The notes beneath the pieces were generated by a model. The model had not been told where the DNA came from. It saw only the letters and a list, made by a program, of their open reading frames with translations, and searched no databases. The position numbers and the translations under genes were made by a program. A DNA stretch of 29,579 bases from Mageeibacillus sp. UBA5770. Lineage in GTDB: Bacteria; Bacillota_A; Clostridia; Saccharofermentanales; Saccharofermentanaceae. Location of the stretch: positions 17,659 to 47,237 of the forward strand of contig DIEQ01000059.1 in NCBI GenBank assembly GCA_002418705.1, in the 5' to 3' direction. Below, one piece after another: positions 1 to 7,391 of this stretch (positions within the stretch are counted from its first letter, which is position 1; each line of letters opens with the position of its first letter).

Positions 1-419
1 AATGCCTCCACTATTTTGCTGATTGTCTGAAACAGCATTTTGATTTCTTCCGGTGACAGTCGATCCATAACAACATGGACATAACGCATAATTTCTTTGA
101 GGATACTTCCGATATGCCTGGTTCCCTCATCTGTAATGGCCACTTTCACAACTCTTTTGTCGTCCTTGCTGTGATATCGGGCAATAAGATTTTTCTTCTC
201 CATCCTTCCGACAATACCGGTAGCAGTATTAAGAGGAACATGAATATACTCAGCAATCATGCTCATATTCACCTCTCCCTTACGATATACGTAGAGCAGT
301 ATGAATATCTCATCCTTCGTACAATCCAGCATCAAATTCTCCCATGTCCCGGGAGATATCAGAACCTTGACCTTATCTATATAACGGAATATGAACTCTT
401 CCATATTCGATGTATCCAT
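1..419 (-). CDS. MarR-family transcriptional regulator (C-terminus cut by window edge)
   Basis: The gene starts at the ATG at 419 and runs off the left edge, leaving 139 complete codons without a stop. The protein reads as a winged-helix MarR regulator: an N-terminal dimerisation helix, a helix-turn-helix at about residues 55-75 (MSMIAEYIHV, then NTATGIVGRMEKKNLI), and a wing with the DDKR motif typical of the family (SKDDKRVVKVAITDEG, about residues 85-100). MarR proteins are cytoplasmic homodimers that usually repress their own gene and a neighbouring efflux or stress gene; the ligand cannot be told from sequence. The ribosome binding site is modest (AGAGAG). A palindrome overlapping its promoter suggests autoregulation. 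Its target genes probably lie to the left, outside the window. Confidence 0.85.
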   Translation of the reverse strand, partial: MDTSNMEEFIFRYIDKVKVLISPGTWENLMLDCTKDEIFILLYVYRKGEVNMSMIAEYIHVPLNTATGIVGRMEKKNLIARYHSKDDKRVVKVAITDEGTRHIGSILKEIMRYVHVVMDRLSPEEIKMLFQTISKIVEA

Positions 420-454
420 AGTCTCTCTTTTCCGCGATTTTTATTTCGCCACTC

Positions 455-469
455 GAATTAATTTAATTC
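455..469. promoter_or_regulatory. Operator-like palindrome over the marR promoter
   Basis: GAATTAATTTAATTC is a perfect palindrome with 7-bp arms around one central base. It overlaps the -10 hexamer of the marR promoter, where a bound repressor would block RNA polymerase. MarR dimers typically bind AT-rich palindromes of 15-20 bp, so autorepression is the natural reading. This is inference; the site is AT-rich and palindromes of this kind can arise by chance. Confidence 0.5.
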
Positions 470-494
470 TGCATCCGAAGTATTTGTTTGTCAA
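466..494 (-). promoter_or_regulatory. Sigma-A-type promoter of marR
   Basis: On the minus strand a consensus -35 TTGACA (494-489) is followed after 17 bases by CAGAAT (471-466), a 4/6 match to the -10. Transcription would start near 459, about 40 bases before the marR start codon. Confidence 0.6.
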
Positions 495-559
495 TAGGAT
501 TTTTTGGTTTCAAGGCCATAATTTTCTGTTCCAATTCATATTTTGTTTCTTGTGCTGCG

Positions 560-1144
560 TCATTTGGGTATGTATCTGCCTTTATATTTAATTTTTGCTT
601 TTTCTTTGTATCTCCTAATAAACTCTGATTTTGCTTCTGTATATCCGTCTCTGTTGTGCTCGAATTCTTTCCACAAACCCAATTTTAGTTTTCCATATTG
701 GACGGCGACATCAGGATGATCTAATAGATAATCTCGAAAATACAACTCATCCCAATCGCGCAAATACCTGACGTGAAGATGGTACACTTTTTTTGCAAAT
801 CCATCAGGCGTATATCCTTTATTGAACACAAGTTTCAAATCCGGCTCGTACTCACTTGACATAAGTGTCCAACTATTCTCACAAAGGCCTTCTATCAGCT
901 TTGCAATGACGCAATTGTCATCAACTTCCAACAAGATATCAACGGTGGGCTTTGCGATCAAGCCTTCTACCGCACTGCTTCCGATATGACTGATACGTTT
1001 TATATCCTGTTTCCTGATACAACAAAAAAGCTGTTTATTTTCGATTTCATACCATTCTTTATATTGTGGATTATGCTCTTTCAATATTATAGGAAACAAC
1101 TCCCATAATTCTTTACGTGACATCTCTGACAGTTCTTTTTTCAT
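560..1144 (-). CDS. GrpB/UPF0157 family protein (nucleotidyltransferase fold)
   Basis: A 194-residue protein of the GrpB (UPF0157) family, which has a nucleotidyltransferase-like fold and is usually a lone cytoplasmic protein of unknown biochemical role. The family signature is clear: HIGSSAVEGLIAKPTVDILLEV in the first third (the GS motif followed by the acidic D-x-L/E stretch), then KVYHLHVRYL and a LRDYL/DHPD-like segment, with a YxxxKxxF-type basic C-terminus. The start was placed at the ATG at 1144 because AAAGGTG lies 8 bases upstream; an open frame extends 15 codons further but has no ribosome binding site. The last residues are rich in Lys and Arg. It lies upstream of marR on the same strand but 140 bases separate them and marR has its own promoter. 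Confidence 0.85.
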   Translation of the reverse strand: MKKELSEMSRKELWELFPIILKEHNPQYKEWYEIENKQLFCCIRKQDIKRISHIGSSAVEGLIAKPTVDILLEVDDNCVIAKLIEGLCENSWTLMSSEYEPDLKLVFNKGYTPDGFAKKVYHLHVRYLRDWDELYFRDYLLDHPDVAVQYGKLKLGLWKEFEHNRDGYTEAKSEFIRRYKEKAKIKYKGRYIPK

Positions 1145-1262
1145 GACTAACACCTTTGTCAGTATTATTGTATTATGTAACTGGTCCAAATTACTTTTCC
1201 CGGATCGCCCTCACAGCTGTTATCTTCGTTGATATCTTATCAGACTGTAGAAAATATTAAAA

Positions 1263-1290
1263 CTGACCGCTGGTGATTATGAACTATAAT
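1263..1290 (+). promoter_or_regulatory. Probable promoter of the rsmH-type gene
   Basis: CTGACC (1263-1268) and a perfect TATAAT (1285-1290) are separated by 16 bases. This sits about 45 bases before the start codon at 1334. The -10 is strong and the -35 weak (4/6). Confidence 0.45.
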
Positions 1291-1333
1291 GAGTACTATA
1301 TGAATTTCATCAAATTTGTAACGAGGTATTTAC

Positions 1334-2395
1334 ATGGATAATCAGGAACCTAAGCACCAGAGACGTGTCCGCTACAACGGCACGCACCCGAAAGCTTTCA
1401 AAGAAAAATATAAAGAACTGCAGCCTGAAAAATATGCCGATGATGTCGCCAAAGTCATTGAGCGCGGCAGCACGCCTGCAGGTATGCACCGGTCCATCTG
1501 TGTGGACGAAATTCTTGAATTTCTGCAGATTACTCCCGGCCAGACCGGGCTTGATGCCACACTTGGATTCGGCGGCCATTCTTTAGAGATGCTCAAACGC
1601 CTGGATGGCAAAGGTCATCTGTATGCCACGGATGTAGATCCTTTTGAACTGCCCCGCACCCGTGAACGCCTGGAGAACTTAGGGTTCGGCTCCGAAATTT
1701 TAACGATCAGGCAGATGAACTTTTCGCAAATAGATGAAATTGTTCTCGAGTCAGGACCTCTTAATTTTGTACTGGCAGATCTGGGTGTCTCTTCGATGCA
1801 GATCGATAATCCCGAAAGAGGGTTCTCCTTTAAGCGTGAAGGACCTTTGGACCTGCGGCTCAACCCCAAAGCAGGTATTTCTGCGGCAGAACGTCTTAAG
1901 TCGATATCCCAGGCAGAACTCGAAGGTATGCTCATCGAAAACGCCGACGAACCTCACGCGGAAGTAATCGCCCGCGCCATTATTACCGAAATCAGAAAAG
2001 GAACGGATATATCCACAACAACGCAGCTCAAACAGATTATCAAGGATGCCCTGTCATTTCTTCCGGGAAATGACAAGAATGCAGACAAGCTCGACGAGAT
2101 CAAGAAGACCTGTCAGCGCTGCTTTCAGGCACTAAGAATTGATGTCAACGATGAATTCGAAGTGCTCGATGCCTTTTTGGAGAAGCTTCCCGACGCCCTT
2201 GCTGCGGGTGGACGTGTTGCCATCCTGTCCTTCCATTCCGGAGAAGACCGCCTCGTCAAAAAATCATTCCAGCGATTTTTCCGTGAAGGAATATACCGCG
2301 AAGTAGCTCCCGGACCCATCCGGCCGTCGGCAGAAGAATGCCATACCAACAGCCGCGCGCGTTCCGCCAAATTACGCTGGGCTATAAAGGCATAA
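1334..2395 (+). CDS. rsmH: 16S rRNA (cytosine1402-N4)-methyltransferase, stand-alone RsmH type
   Basis: A 353-residue RsmH/MraW-family enzyme, which uses S-adenosylmethionine to methylate N4 of C1402 in the ribosomal P-site of 16S rRNA. The SAM site is visible as GLDATLGFGGHSLEML, followed by YATDVDP, the FVLADLGVSSMQID motif, then ERGFSF..GPLDLRL, FQALRIDVNDE and GGRVAILSFHSGEDRLVK. The last residues (RARSAKLRWAIKA) match the family C-terminus. It carries about 45 extra N-terminal residues (basic, RRVRYNGTHPKAFKEKYKELQP) compared with the usual ~310-residue enzyme. The genes that normally accompany rsmH (mraZ, ftsL, pbp, mur genes) are absent here, so this is a single-gene unit and possibly a second copy. 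Start: ATG at 1334 with GAGG nine bases upstream. Confidence 0.9.
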   Translation: MDNQEPKHQRRVRYNGTHPKAFKEKYKELQPEKYADDVAKVIERGSTPAGMHRSICVDEILEFLQITPGQTGLDATLGFGGHSLEMLKRLDGKGHLYATDVDPFELPRTRERLENLGFGSEILTIRQMNFSQIDEIVLESGPLNFVLADLGVSSMQIDNPERGFSFKREGPLDLRLNPKAGISAAERLKSISQAELEGMLIENADEPHAEVIARAIITEIRKGTDISTTTQLKQIIKDALSFLPGNDKNADKLDEIKKTCQRCFQALRIDVNDEFEVLDAFLEKLPDALAAGGRVAILSFHSGEDRLVKKSFQRFFREGIYREVAPGPIRPSAEECHTNSRARSAKLRWAIKA

Positions 2396-2400
2396 TTCAC

Positions 2401-3351
2401 TTAAGGTAATACAACCGGCAATTCATTCTTCTTATTTACTATGTAAATTCCTGCACACACCAAAATCAGTGCAGCTATGCTGTTCCACCCAAATGCCTGT
2501 TGTTTTTCATCCAGAAGTATCCCGGAAAACAGCACGCCGAACATCGGATTCATAAAGCCAAACACGGCAACTCGCGATACCGGATTATACTTGAGAAGAA
2601 TGCCCCACAGTGAATACGCCACGGCGGAAATAAGTGCCAGATAAAGCAGCAGAATGGTATGGGGAATCGAAAAGTTATTAGCTTTTCCGCCAAGCAGAAA
2701 GCCGCTGACACTCATGATGATGCCGCCTGTCAGAAACTGATATCCGCTGAGCACGATCGGGTTCTCATCTTTAGAGAACTGTTTAATAAATACAGAAGAA
2801 AAGGCATAAGCGACTGTAGACAAAAAAATAAATCCCTCTCCCCAAAAACTCATATTGATATCAACACCGCTTTTTGCGAGGTTTATGAGGATCACACCCG
2901 AGAAACCTACCGCACATCCAATGATTTTGGCTGTCGTCATCTTTTCCTGTTTAAAAACCAGGCTGGCCACCAATATCGCGAGAAATACGTTGACCCCTCC
3001 TATAATGGAAGCCTTAACACCAGTTGTATGTGCCAGACCAATATAAAAAAACAGATACTGCCCGACTGTCTGCAGCAAGCTCAATTTTATAATTTTGATC
3101 CATGAGCCTTTTTTAGGAATTAATAATCTGCGGCTGATAATGCTTCCGATGAGAATGGCCAACATCCCTGCGAGTGTAAAGCGATAACCGGCAAACAGGA
3201 TTTGTGAACTCACCGCATCAGACGGAATCCGAAACATTTCATAACCTATCTTAATGCTGGGAAATGCACTGCCCCAAAGGGCGCAGCAGAGCAGAGCACC
3301 GAGCCACACTACGACTGTTTTCTGCATAAATATCTCTTTGCTGTTAGTCAT
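2401..3351 (-). CDS. EamA/DMT-superfamily membrane exporter
   Basis: A 316-residue integral membrane protein with about ten hydrophobic segments arranged as two EamA repeats. The first opens with WLGALLCCALWGSAFPSIKIGY, the classic start of drug/metabolite transporters, and the second with WGEGFIFLSTVAYAFSSVFIKQF. PxxxxxxSxxxxxE-like endings (GFMNPMFGVLFSGILLDEKQ) also fit. Such proteins export amino acids, nucleosides or drugs; the substrate cannot be predicted. Its ATG overlaps the stop of the dihydrouridine synthase gene by ATGA, implying translational coupling and one operon. An alternative start eight codons later (ATG at 3327, preceded by AAAGAG) would place the N-terminus directly before the first membrane helix. 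The 3' end converges on rsmH with only five bases between stops. Confidence 0.87.
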   Translation of the reverse strand: MTNSKEIFMQKTVVVWLGALLCCALWGSAFPSIKIGYEMFRIPSDAVSSQILFAGYRFTLAGMLAILIGSIISRRLLIPKKGSWIKIIKLSLLQTVGQYLFFYIGLAHTTGVKASIIGGVNVFLAILVASLVFKQEKMTTAKIIGCAVGFSGVILINLAKSGVDINMSFWGEGFIFLSTVAYAFSSVFIKQFSKDENPIVLSGYQFLTGGIIMSVSGFLLGGKANNFSIPHTILLLYLALISAVAYSLWGILLKYNPVSRVAVFGFMNPMFGVLFSGILLDEKQQAFGWNSIAALILVCAGIYIVNKKNELPVVLP

Positions 3352-4292
3352 CTGATTTCCACAATTTCCTGTTCTCTGAAAAGACTAGCAACAGCTTCAT
3401 CATAATCGGATAATCTTTCTGCTTTTTTAATTTTTTTGGTATATTTTGCATGATCAGAAAACATCAGGATCATGTACAGCCATAGTTCTTTCATTTTGTA
3501 CAAGACATTCTTATCCCCTGAGAGCACGCTTCTATAGTCCTCATAGAGTCTGTCATGAAAGTTCTTGAGAAGCTTTTTATCGATTCGGGATTCCTTCATA
3601 ATATCGCTGATCATACCCGGGTTAGTGATTAGTCCGCGGCCAAGCATTACTGTATCCACACCGGAGAATGCAGCGGTAAACGTCTCATAATCCCTGACTG
3701 TAAAAAGATCGCCGTTATAGCAGACAGGGTTTTTACTCAAACCCATGGCCTCATTAAAAATCTTTAAATTCGGCGTATTTTTATAAAAATCTTTCTGAAT
3801 CCGGGGATGAATAATCAGTTCTTCCATAGGATATTTGTTAAATATTTGAATTAATTCATAGAATTCCTCAGGCCCGTCTTTTCCGATTCTTGTCTTCACT
3901 GAGATTTTCGTTGTCGCCTGAGTAAATATTTCATCCAGGAACACATCGAGATCTTCTCTTTTGGAAAGAAATCCGGAACCTCTGTTTTTCGAGACGACCG
4001 TGCCGGAAGGACAACCCAAATTCAGATTGATCTCACTGTATCCCATCTGATCAAGCTTCCTGGCGGTATGAATAAAATCCGCGGACTGATTGGTTAACAG
4101 CTGCGGAATCAGCGTGATTCCACGATTGTTTTCCGGCAGGATATCATTTAGCTCCCGCGTTGTAAAACGATCGCTTTGATTGGCAACGATAAATGGCGAA
4201 AAGTACTTATCAACATGATCAAAAAAAGCATGATGGGCGTTTCGATATACGTATCCGGTCAAACCTTCCAAAGGTGCGAAATAGAACTTCAT
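3348..4292 (-). CDS. tRNA-dihydrouridine synthase (Dus family)
   Basis: A 314-residue flavoenzyme of the Dus family, which reduces uridine to dihydrouridine in the D-loop of tRNA using FMN and NADPH. It begins with the FMN-barrel motif FYFAPLEGLTGYVYR and has the catalytic segment NLGCPSGTVVSKNRGSG with Cys94 as the expected proton donor. Further barrel motifs are KISVKTRIG, ELIIHPR and VMLGRGLITNP. The start at 4292 is set by an excellent ribosome binding site (GGAGG, 9 bases upstream) lying in the tail of the upstream radical SAM gene; a longer open frame exists but has no such support. Only one base separates it from the stop of the radical SAM gene, and its own stop overlaps the exporter start. 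Which tRNA position it modifies cannot be told. Confidence 0.92.
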   Translation of the reverse strand: MKFYFAPLEGLTGYVYRNAHHAFFDHVDKYFSPFIVANQSDRFTTRELNDILPENNRGITLIPQLLTNQSADFIHTARKLDQMGYSEINLNLGCPSGTVVSKNRGSGFLSKREDLDVFLDEIFTQATTKISVKTRIGKDGPEEFYELIQIFNKYPMEELIIHPRIQKDFYKNTPNLKIFNEAMGLSKNPVCYNGDLFTVRDYETFTAAFSGVDTVMLGRGLITNPGMISDIMKESRIDKKLLKNFHDRLYEDYRSVLSGDKNVLYKMKELWLYMILMFSDHAKYTKKIKKAERLSDYDEAVASLFREQEIVEIR

Positions 4293-4293
4293 A

Positions 4294-5199
4294 TCATATA
4301 CCTCCGGAATTTTCTGACGCCTGTGACCCGAACCTCTTCCTGTAGCCGCACTTTCTGCAAAGTTCCTCGACAGCTTCTTTTCGCGTAAACCCGTCAACAA
4401 TATCTCTTGCTCTTTTGCTTTCAATTATTTCGGAAAAGGGCGACGTATGTATGTTCCCGAGGTTTATACCTCCTTCGCCGTCAAGGCAGCACGGAACAAC
4501 CGTTCCGTCGACCAAAATGGCCGCCTGGTTACGAAGCCCATAACAAAACCCGCTTCCATGGTCTTCTTTTTCCTTCAGGTCCGGCCATTTAAACAGGTGA
4601 GCCTGATTGATATATAAGCGGTCGGCAATCTTAATTCCCCTGGCCGGCACGACTTCCTCCTGTATTTTGAAGGGCAAATCGAACTCATTTTCGATAGCAG
4701 CCAGCAATTCGTCATTAATCCTTCGCTCCGAATCACTCACATGATTCTCCTCCAGATTCCATAAGCGAAGGGATATGATTGTTTTCGATTTTTCCATAGC
4801 TTCTTTGGCAAAAGACAAAATATTATTAATGTATTCGCCTTTGTCCCGAAACCCCATATTCCCGTCAAAACTATGCAGGGAAAAGTTAATCTGACGCAAT
4901 GCCGGCTTGCTCAATAGTATATCCCGAACCTTATGAATGAGCGTTCCGTTCGTCGTGATATTTACCTGAAAGCCTTTTGCATAACTAATATCAAGCAGTT
5001 TATCCAATTCCGGATGAAGAAGAGGCTCTCCCTTTACATGAAGATATATATAGTCGGTATGCGCTTTTATCTGGTCCAATATCATGGAAAAAGTATCAAC
5101 ACCCATAAATTCCGGAGCACGTATGGTCTGCGGGCAAAAATCGCAGGCAAGGTTGCATATATTCGTTATCTCGATATAGACCTTCTTAAATTTTGTCAC
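4294..5199 (-). CDS. Radical SAM/SPASM-domain protein
   Basis: A 301-residue radical SAM enzyme. The [4Fe-4S] motif is C15-x3-C19-x2-C22 (CNLACDFC), followed by GEPLLHPEL, the glycine-rich SAM motif. A C-terminal SPASM-like domain for an extra cluster holds GTVVPCCLDGEGG and ELCRKCGYRK. SPASM proteins typically modify peptides or proteins, but this short version has no peptide gene beside it. It is directly followed by a tRNA-dihydrouridine synthase, so an RNA-related role is possible. I place the start at the GTG at 5199 because GGAGA lies seven bases upstream and because the predicted transcription start (about 5231) lies downstream of the upstream ATG at 5235. With this start the protein begins TKFKKVYIEITNICN, as expected for the family. 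Confidence 0.88.
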   Translation of the reverse strand: MTKFKKVYIEITNICNLACDFCPQTIRAPEFMGVDTFSMILDQIKAHTDYIYLHVKGEPLLHPELDKLLDISYAKGFQVNITTNGTLIHKVRDILLSKPALRQINFSLHSFDGNMGFRDKGEYINNILSFAKEAMEKSKTIISLRLWNLEENHVSDSERRINDELLAAIENEFDLPFKIQEEVVPARGIKIADRLYINQAHLFKWPDLKEKEDHGSGFCYGLRNQAAILVDGTVVPCCLDGEGGINLGNIHTSPFSEIIESKRARDIVDGFTRKEAVEELCRKCGYRKRFGSQASENSGGI

Positions 5200-5237
5200 C
5201 CGTTGGTCTCCAATCACAATCAATTGTAGTAACATAA

Positions 5238-5266
5238 ACTATATCCTACTTCTACGGCTACATCAA
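5238..5266 (-). promoter_or_regulatory. Promoter of the radical SAM-dus-exporter operon
   Basis: On the minus strand TTGATG (5266-5261), a 17-base spacer and TATAGT (5243-5238, 5/6) form a good promoter. Transcription would begin near 5231, just past the ATG at 5235, which rules that ATG out as the start and supports the GTG at 5199. The site lies between the divergent radical SAM and capA-like genes. Confidence 0.6.
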
Positions 5267-5287
5267 ATAGGAACAGGAGCGGCGAAT

Positions 5288-6760
5288 ATGGGTCACGAAT
5301 CTTCTTCAACGGATCCGGCGCATGTAAAACAAACAGCTTCATATGCCAAAATCCTGCGAATCGTCTGCGGTTTGCCGGCTATTGCAGCGATCATTCTATT
5401 TTGGGGAAACCCCTTTGCCGGCATGGGGTCTGGTGCATCCACGCAGCAGACAGCTTCCGATCCTATCCGGCAGATTTCGACTTCAGTCTTTTCGGCAATA
5501 TCCCCGTCACCTTCTTCTTTTCCATTAGAACCATCTAAACCGGCGTCATCACCGCCCCTGTCACCGACGCCGACTTCTAACCCGGTTCCATCACCGGCTC
5601 CCTCACCGTCACCAATTTTTACACCGTCGCCAGTTCCTGAAATCCGCGCATCCCTGACAGCTGTGGGAGATATCATAATGCATAAGTCCGTCATTGACGG
5701 CGGTCTGACAAATCCCGGAGAGGCCGTTCCGGTGTATGACTTCAATCTCGATTTCCAATATGTCTCATCCATTTTTGAGGCATCCAATCTGGCAATGGGC
5801 AATTTCGAAGGAACGCTAAGCGGGCCTCCGTACACCGGTTTCCCGTCATTTTCCGCACCTGATGAAATCGCTGACGCACTATATGACGCCGGTTTTCGTG
5901 TAATATGCACCGCCAATAATCACTGTATTGATAAGGGCCTTGACGGACTCATCCGCACTGCGGCCGTTTTTCGAGACAAGGGTCTTACGGTAATCGGTAC
6001 CCGTCCGGATCTGTCGAGTCCGTTGGATACTGTAGAAGATTTGGGTGGAATACAAGTCGGTCTGTTAAACTATACATTCGAGACACCCGGAACAGAACAA
6101 AGAAAAACAATCAATGGCATACCAATACCGGACGGCGCCGACCAACGGATCGATTCCTTCAACCCCTACAGGGAATCCGCTTATGAAACAGACTTGAGAT
6201 CCATTCTCTCCCGCGCCGAAGAGCTGCGCCGGCAGGGTGCCGAAGTCATCTGCCTGACTCTTCACTGGGGTGAGGAGTATAATACACACAGCGTCGCATG
6301 GCAGCAAAAAATGGCACAGCAGCTCTGTGATGCCGGAGTCGATCTGATCATCGGCCACCATCCGCATGTCCTCGAGGAAATTGATGTGCTGACTTCAGAA
6401 GCAACCGGGAAGCAAACACTGGTATACTATTCACTTGGCAACTTCCTCGGCAATTGGAATTACGGCTCGCTTGGAACCGCGGGAAAGGCCCAGGACGGCA
6501 TGATCGCGAGAGTCACATTCCTAAAAACATCAGATGGTGTTATCGTTGAAAAGGGTGAGTATATCCCGACGAATGTCGTGAGGGTACCTAAAGGTTCAGG
6601 ACTTCAGCACCTGATCGTTCCGGTTCTGCCCGGCCTGGCTGATCCGGCTGCCTACCAGACAACCGCCGCAGAGATGCAGGCATCTTACGACCGTATCAGC
6701 AAGATACTCGGTCCCTGTATCGGTACCGAAGAAATTCCGGTCAGGGAGGCGGCACGCTAA
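5288..6760 (+). CDS. CapA-like cell-surface protein (PGA_cap metallophosphatase fold)
   Basis: A 490-residue protein. A short cytoplasmic tail precedes a membrane anchor (about residues 22-40, ILRIVCGLPAIAAIILFW). Residues ~70-118 form a Ser/Pro-rich, wall-spanning linker with repeated PSP units. A CapA/PgsA-type calcineurin-like domain follows: AVGDIIMH (125-132), NFEGTL, ANNHCIDKG, LHWGEEYN, GHHPHVLE and SLGNFLGNW. These motifs carry the Asp, Asn and His residues that bind metals in this fold. CapA is needed for poly-gamma-glutamate capsule export in Bacillus, but many clostridial members stand apart from other capsule genes, as here, so a capsule role is not established. Ribosome binding site: AGGAG about nine bases before the ATG. 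The sigma factor gene starts 45 bases downstream on the same strand. Confidence 0.88.
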   Translation: MGHESSSTDPAHVKQTASYAKILRIVCGLPAIAAIILFWGNPFAGMGSGASTQQTASDPIRQISTSVFSAISPSPSSFPLEPSKPASSPPLSPTPTSNPVPSPAPSPSPIFTPSPVPEIRASLTAVGDIIMHKSVIDGGLTNPGEAVPVYDFNLDFQYVSSIFEASNLAMGNFEGTLSGPPYTGFPSFSAPDEIADALYDAGFRVICTANNHCIDKGLDGLIRTAAVFRDKGLTVIGTRPDLSSPLDTVEDLGGIQVGLLNYTFETPGTEQRKTINGIPIPDGADQRIDSFNPYRESAYETDLRSILSRAEELRRQGAEVICLTLHWGEEYNTHSVAWQQKMAQQLCDAGVDLIIGHHPHVLEEIDVLTSEATGKQTLVYYSLGNFLGNWNYGSLGTAGKAQDGMIARVTFLKTSDGVIVEKGEYIPTNVVRVPKGSGLQHLIVPVLPGLADPAAYQTTAAEMQASYDRISKILGPCIGTEEIPVREAAR

Positions 6761-6805
6761 GCCTCTGCGGAGGAAATTAAAATATATTTTTTGTGAGGAA
6801 AGCTT

Positions 6806-7327
6806 TTGGAACAACAGACGCCACAGGAATATTTTGAGAAAGTCTATCGTGATACCTTCGACAAGCTCAGTCGGTACGTTTTTTTCAAAGCGCCCAGCCT
6901 GACCGACGCAGAAGATGTCACGGCTGCTGTCTATACAAGTTTTTACCAGTATGTCGTACTGAAGAACAAGCGGCCTGGAAAAGAACTTGCTTATCTGATT
7001 AAGATGTCCAATCATGAATTAAGCCGCCTATACACTAAAAAGGTCGACATGGTTTCTTTTGACGATGAGGATCTTCAATTAAGCAGTACGGTTCCCGACA
7101 GTTCCGATTTTGAGCTCATGTTCTTTGAAACATTCGAAAATGAAGATCTATGGAATGCAGTAAGTAAGCTTTCGCAGCCTGAGCAAAAGGTTCTCATCGC
7201 CCGGTTTCGGTTTGATTTGACTTTTCAGGAAATAGCAGCCGCGATGGACCAGGGGGAAAGCGCGGTCAAGCTCCGCTACTATCGTTCCCTTGCAAAATTA
7301 AAAAAAATACTGGATGGATGTAACTAA
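6806..7327 (+). CDS. ECF-type RNA polymerase sigma factor
   Basis: A 173-residue sigma-70-family factor of ECF size. Region 2 covers about residues 8-65 (YFEKVYRDTFDKLSRYVFFKA, DAEDVTAAVYTSFYQY). Region 4 covers about 115-170 (LWNAVSKLSQPEQKVLIARFRFDLTFQEIAAAMDQGESAVKLRYYRSLAKLKK), including a clear helix-turn-helix that would read the -35 element. There is no region 3. The start is a TTG at 6806, chosen because GAGGAA lies six bases upstream and no in-frame ATG precedes region 2. The membrane anti-sigma gene follows after 64 bases, so the pair is almost certainly a regulatory unit. It lacks the SigI-specific C-terminal domain, although its partner is RsgI-like. Confidence 0.88.
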   Translation: MEQQTPQEYFEKVYRDTFDKLSRYVFFKAPSLTDAEDVTAAVYTSFYQYVVLKNKRPGKELAYLIKMSNHELSRLYTKKVDMVSFDDEDLQLSSTVPDSSDFELMFFETFENEDLWNAVSKLSQPEQKVLIARFRFDLTFQEIAAAMDQGESAVKLRYYRSLAKLKKILDGCN

Positions 7328-7391
7328 TTGAACCAATTCCTTCTCTTATGTAATAAGTGGATTTTTCGGGTTTTGACGGAGGCGATAAGAA

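Noticed and set aside
2659..3105. Plus-strand 148-codon frame opposite the EamA exporter
   Set aside because: It lacks a ribosome site and family features, and is charge-rich as expected for the complement of membrane-helix codons.
4293..4424. N-terminal extension of the dihydrouridine synthase (44 extra codons)
   Set aside because: It overlaps the conserved C-terminal part of the radical SAM gene, and the inner ATG at 4292 has the GGAGG and family start.
5293..5916. Long minus-strand open frame of 207 codons opposite the capA-like gene
   Set aside because: It is a product of the Pro/Ser-rich linker codons, which read as Gly/Asp/Glu repeats on the other strand; it lacks a ribosome site and known motifs, while the plus frame has full CapA motifs.
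6764..6774. Small hairpin (CCTC/GAGG) after the capA-like stop as a terminator
   Set aside because: Stem of four pairs only, with no immediate U-tract; the sigma gene follows closely and is likely cotranscribed.
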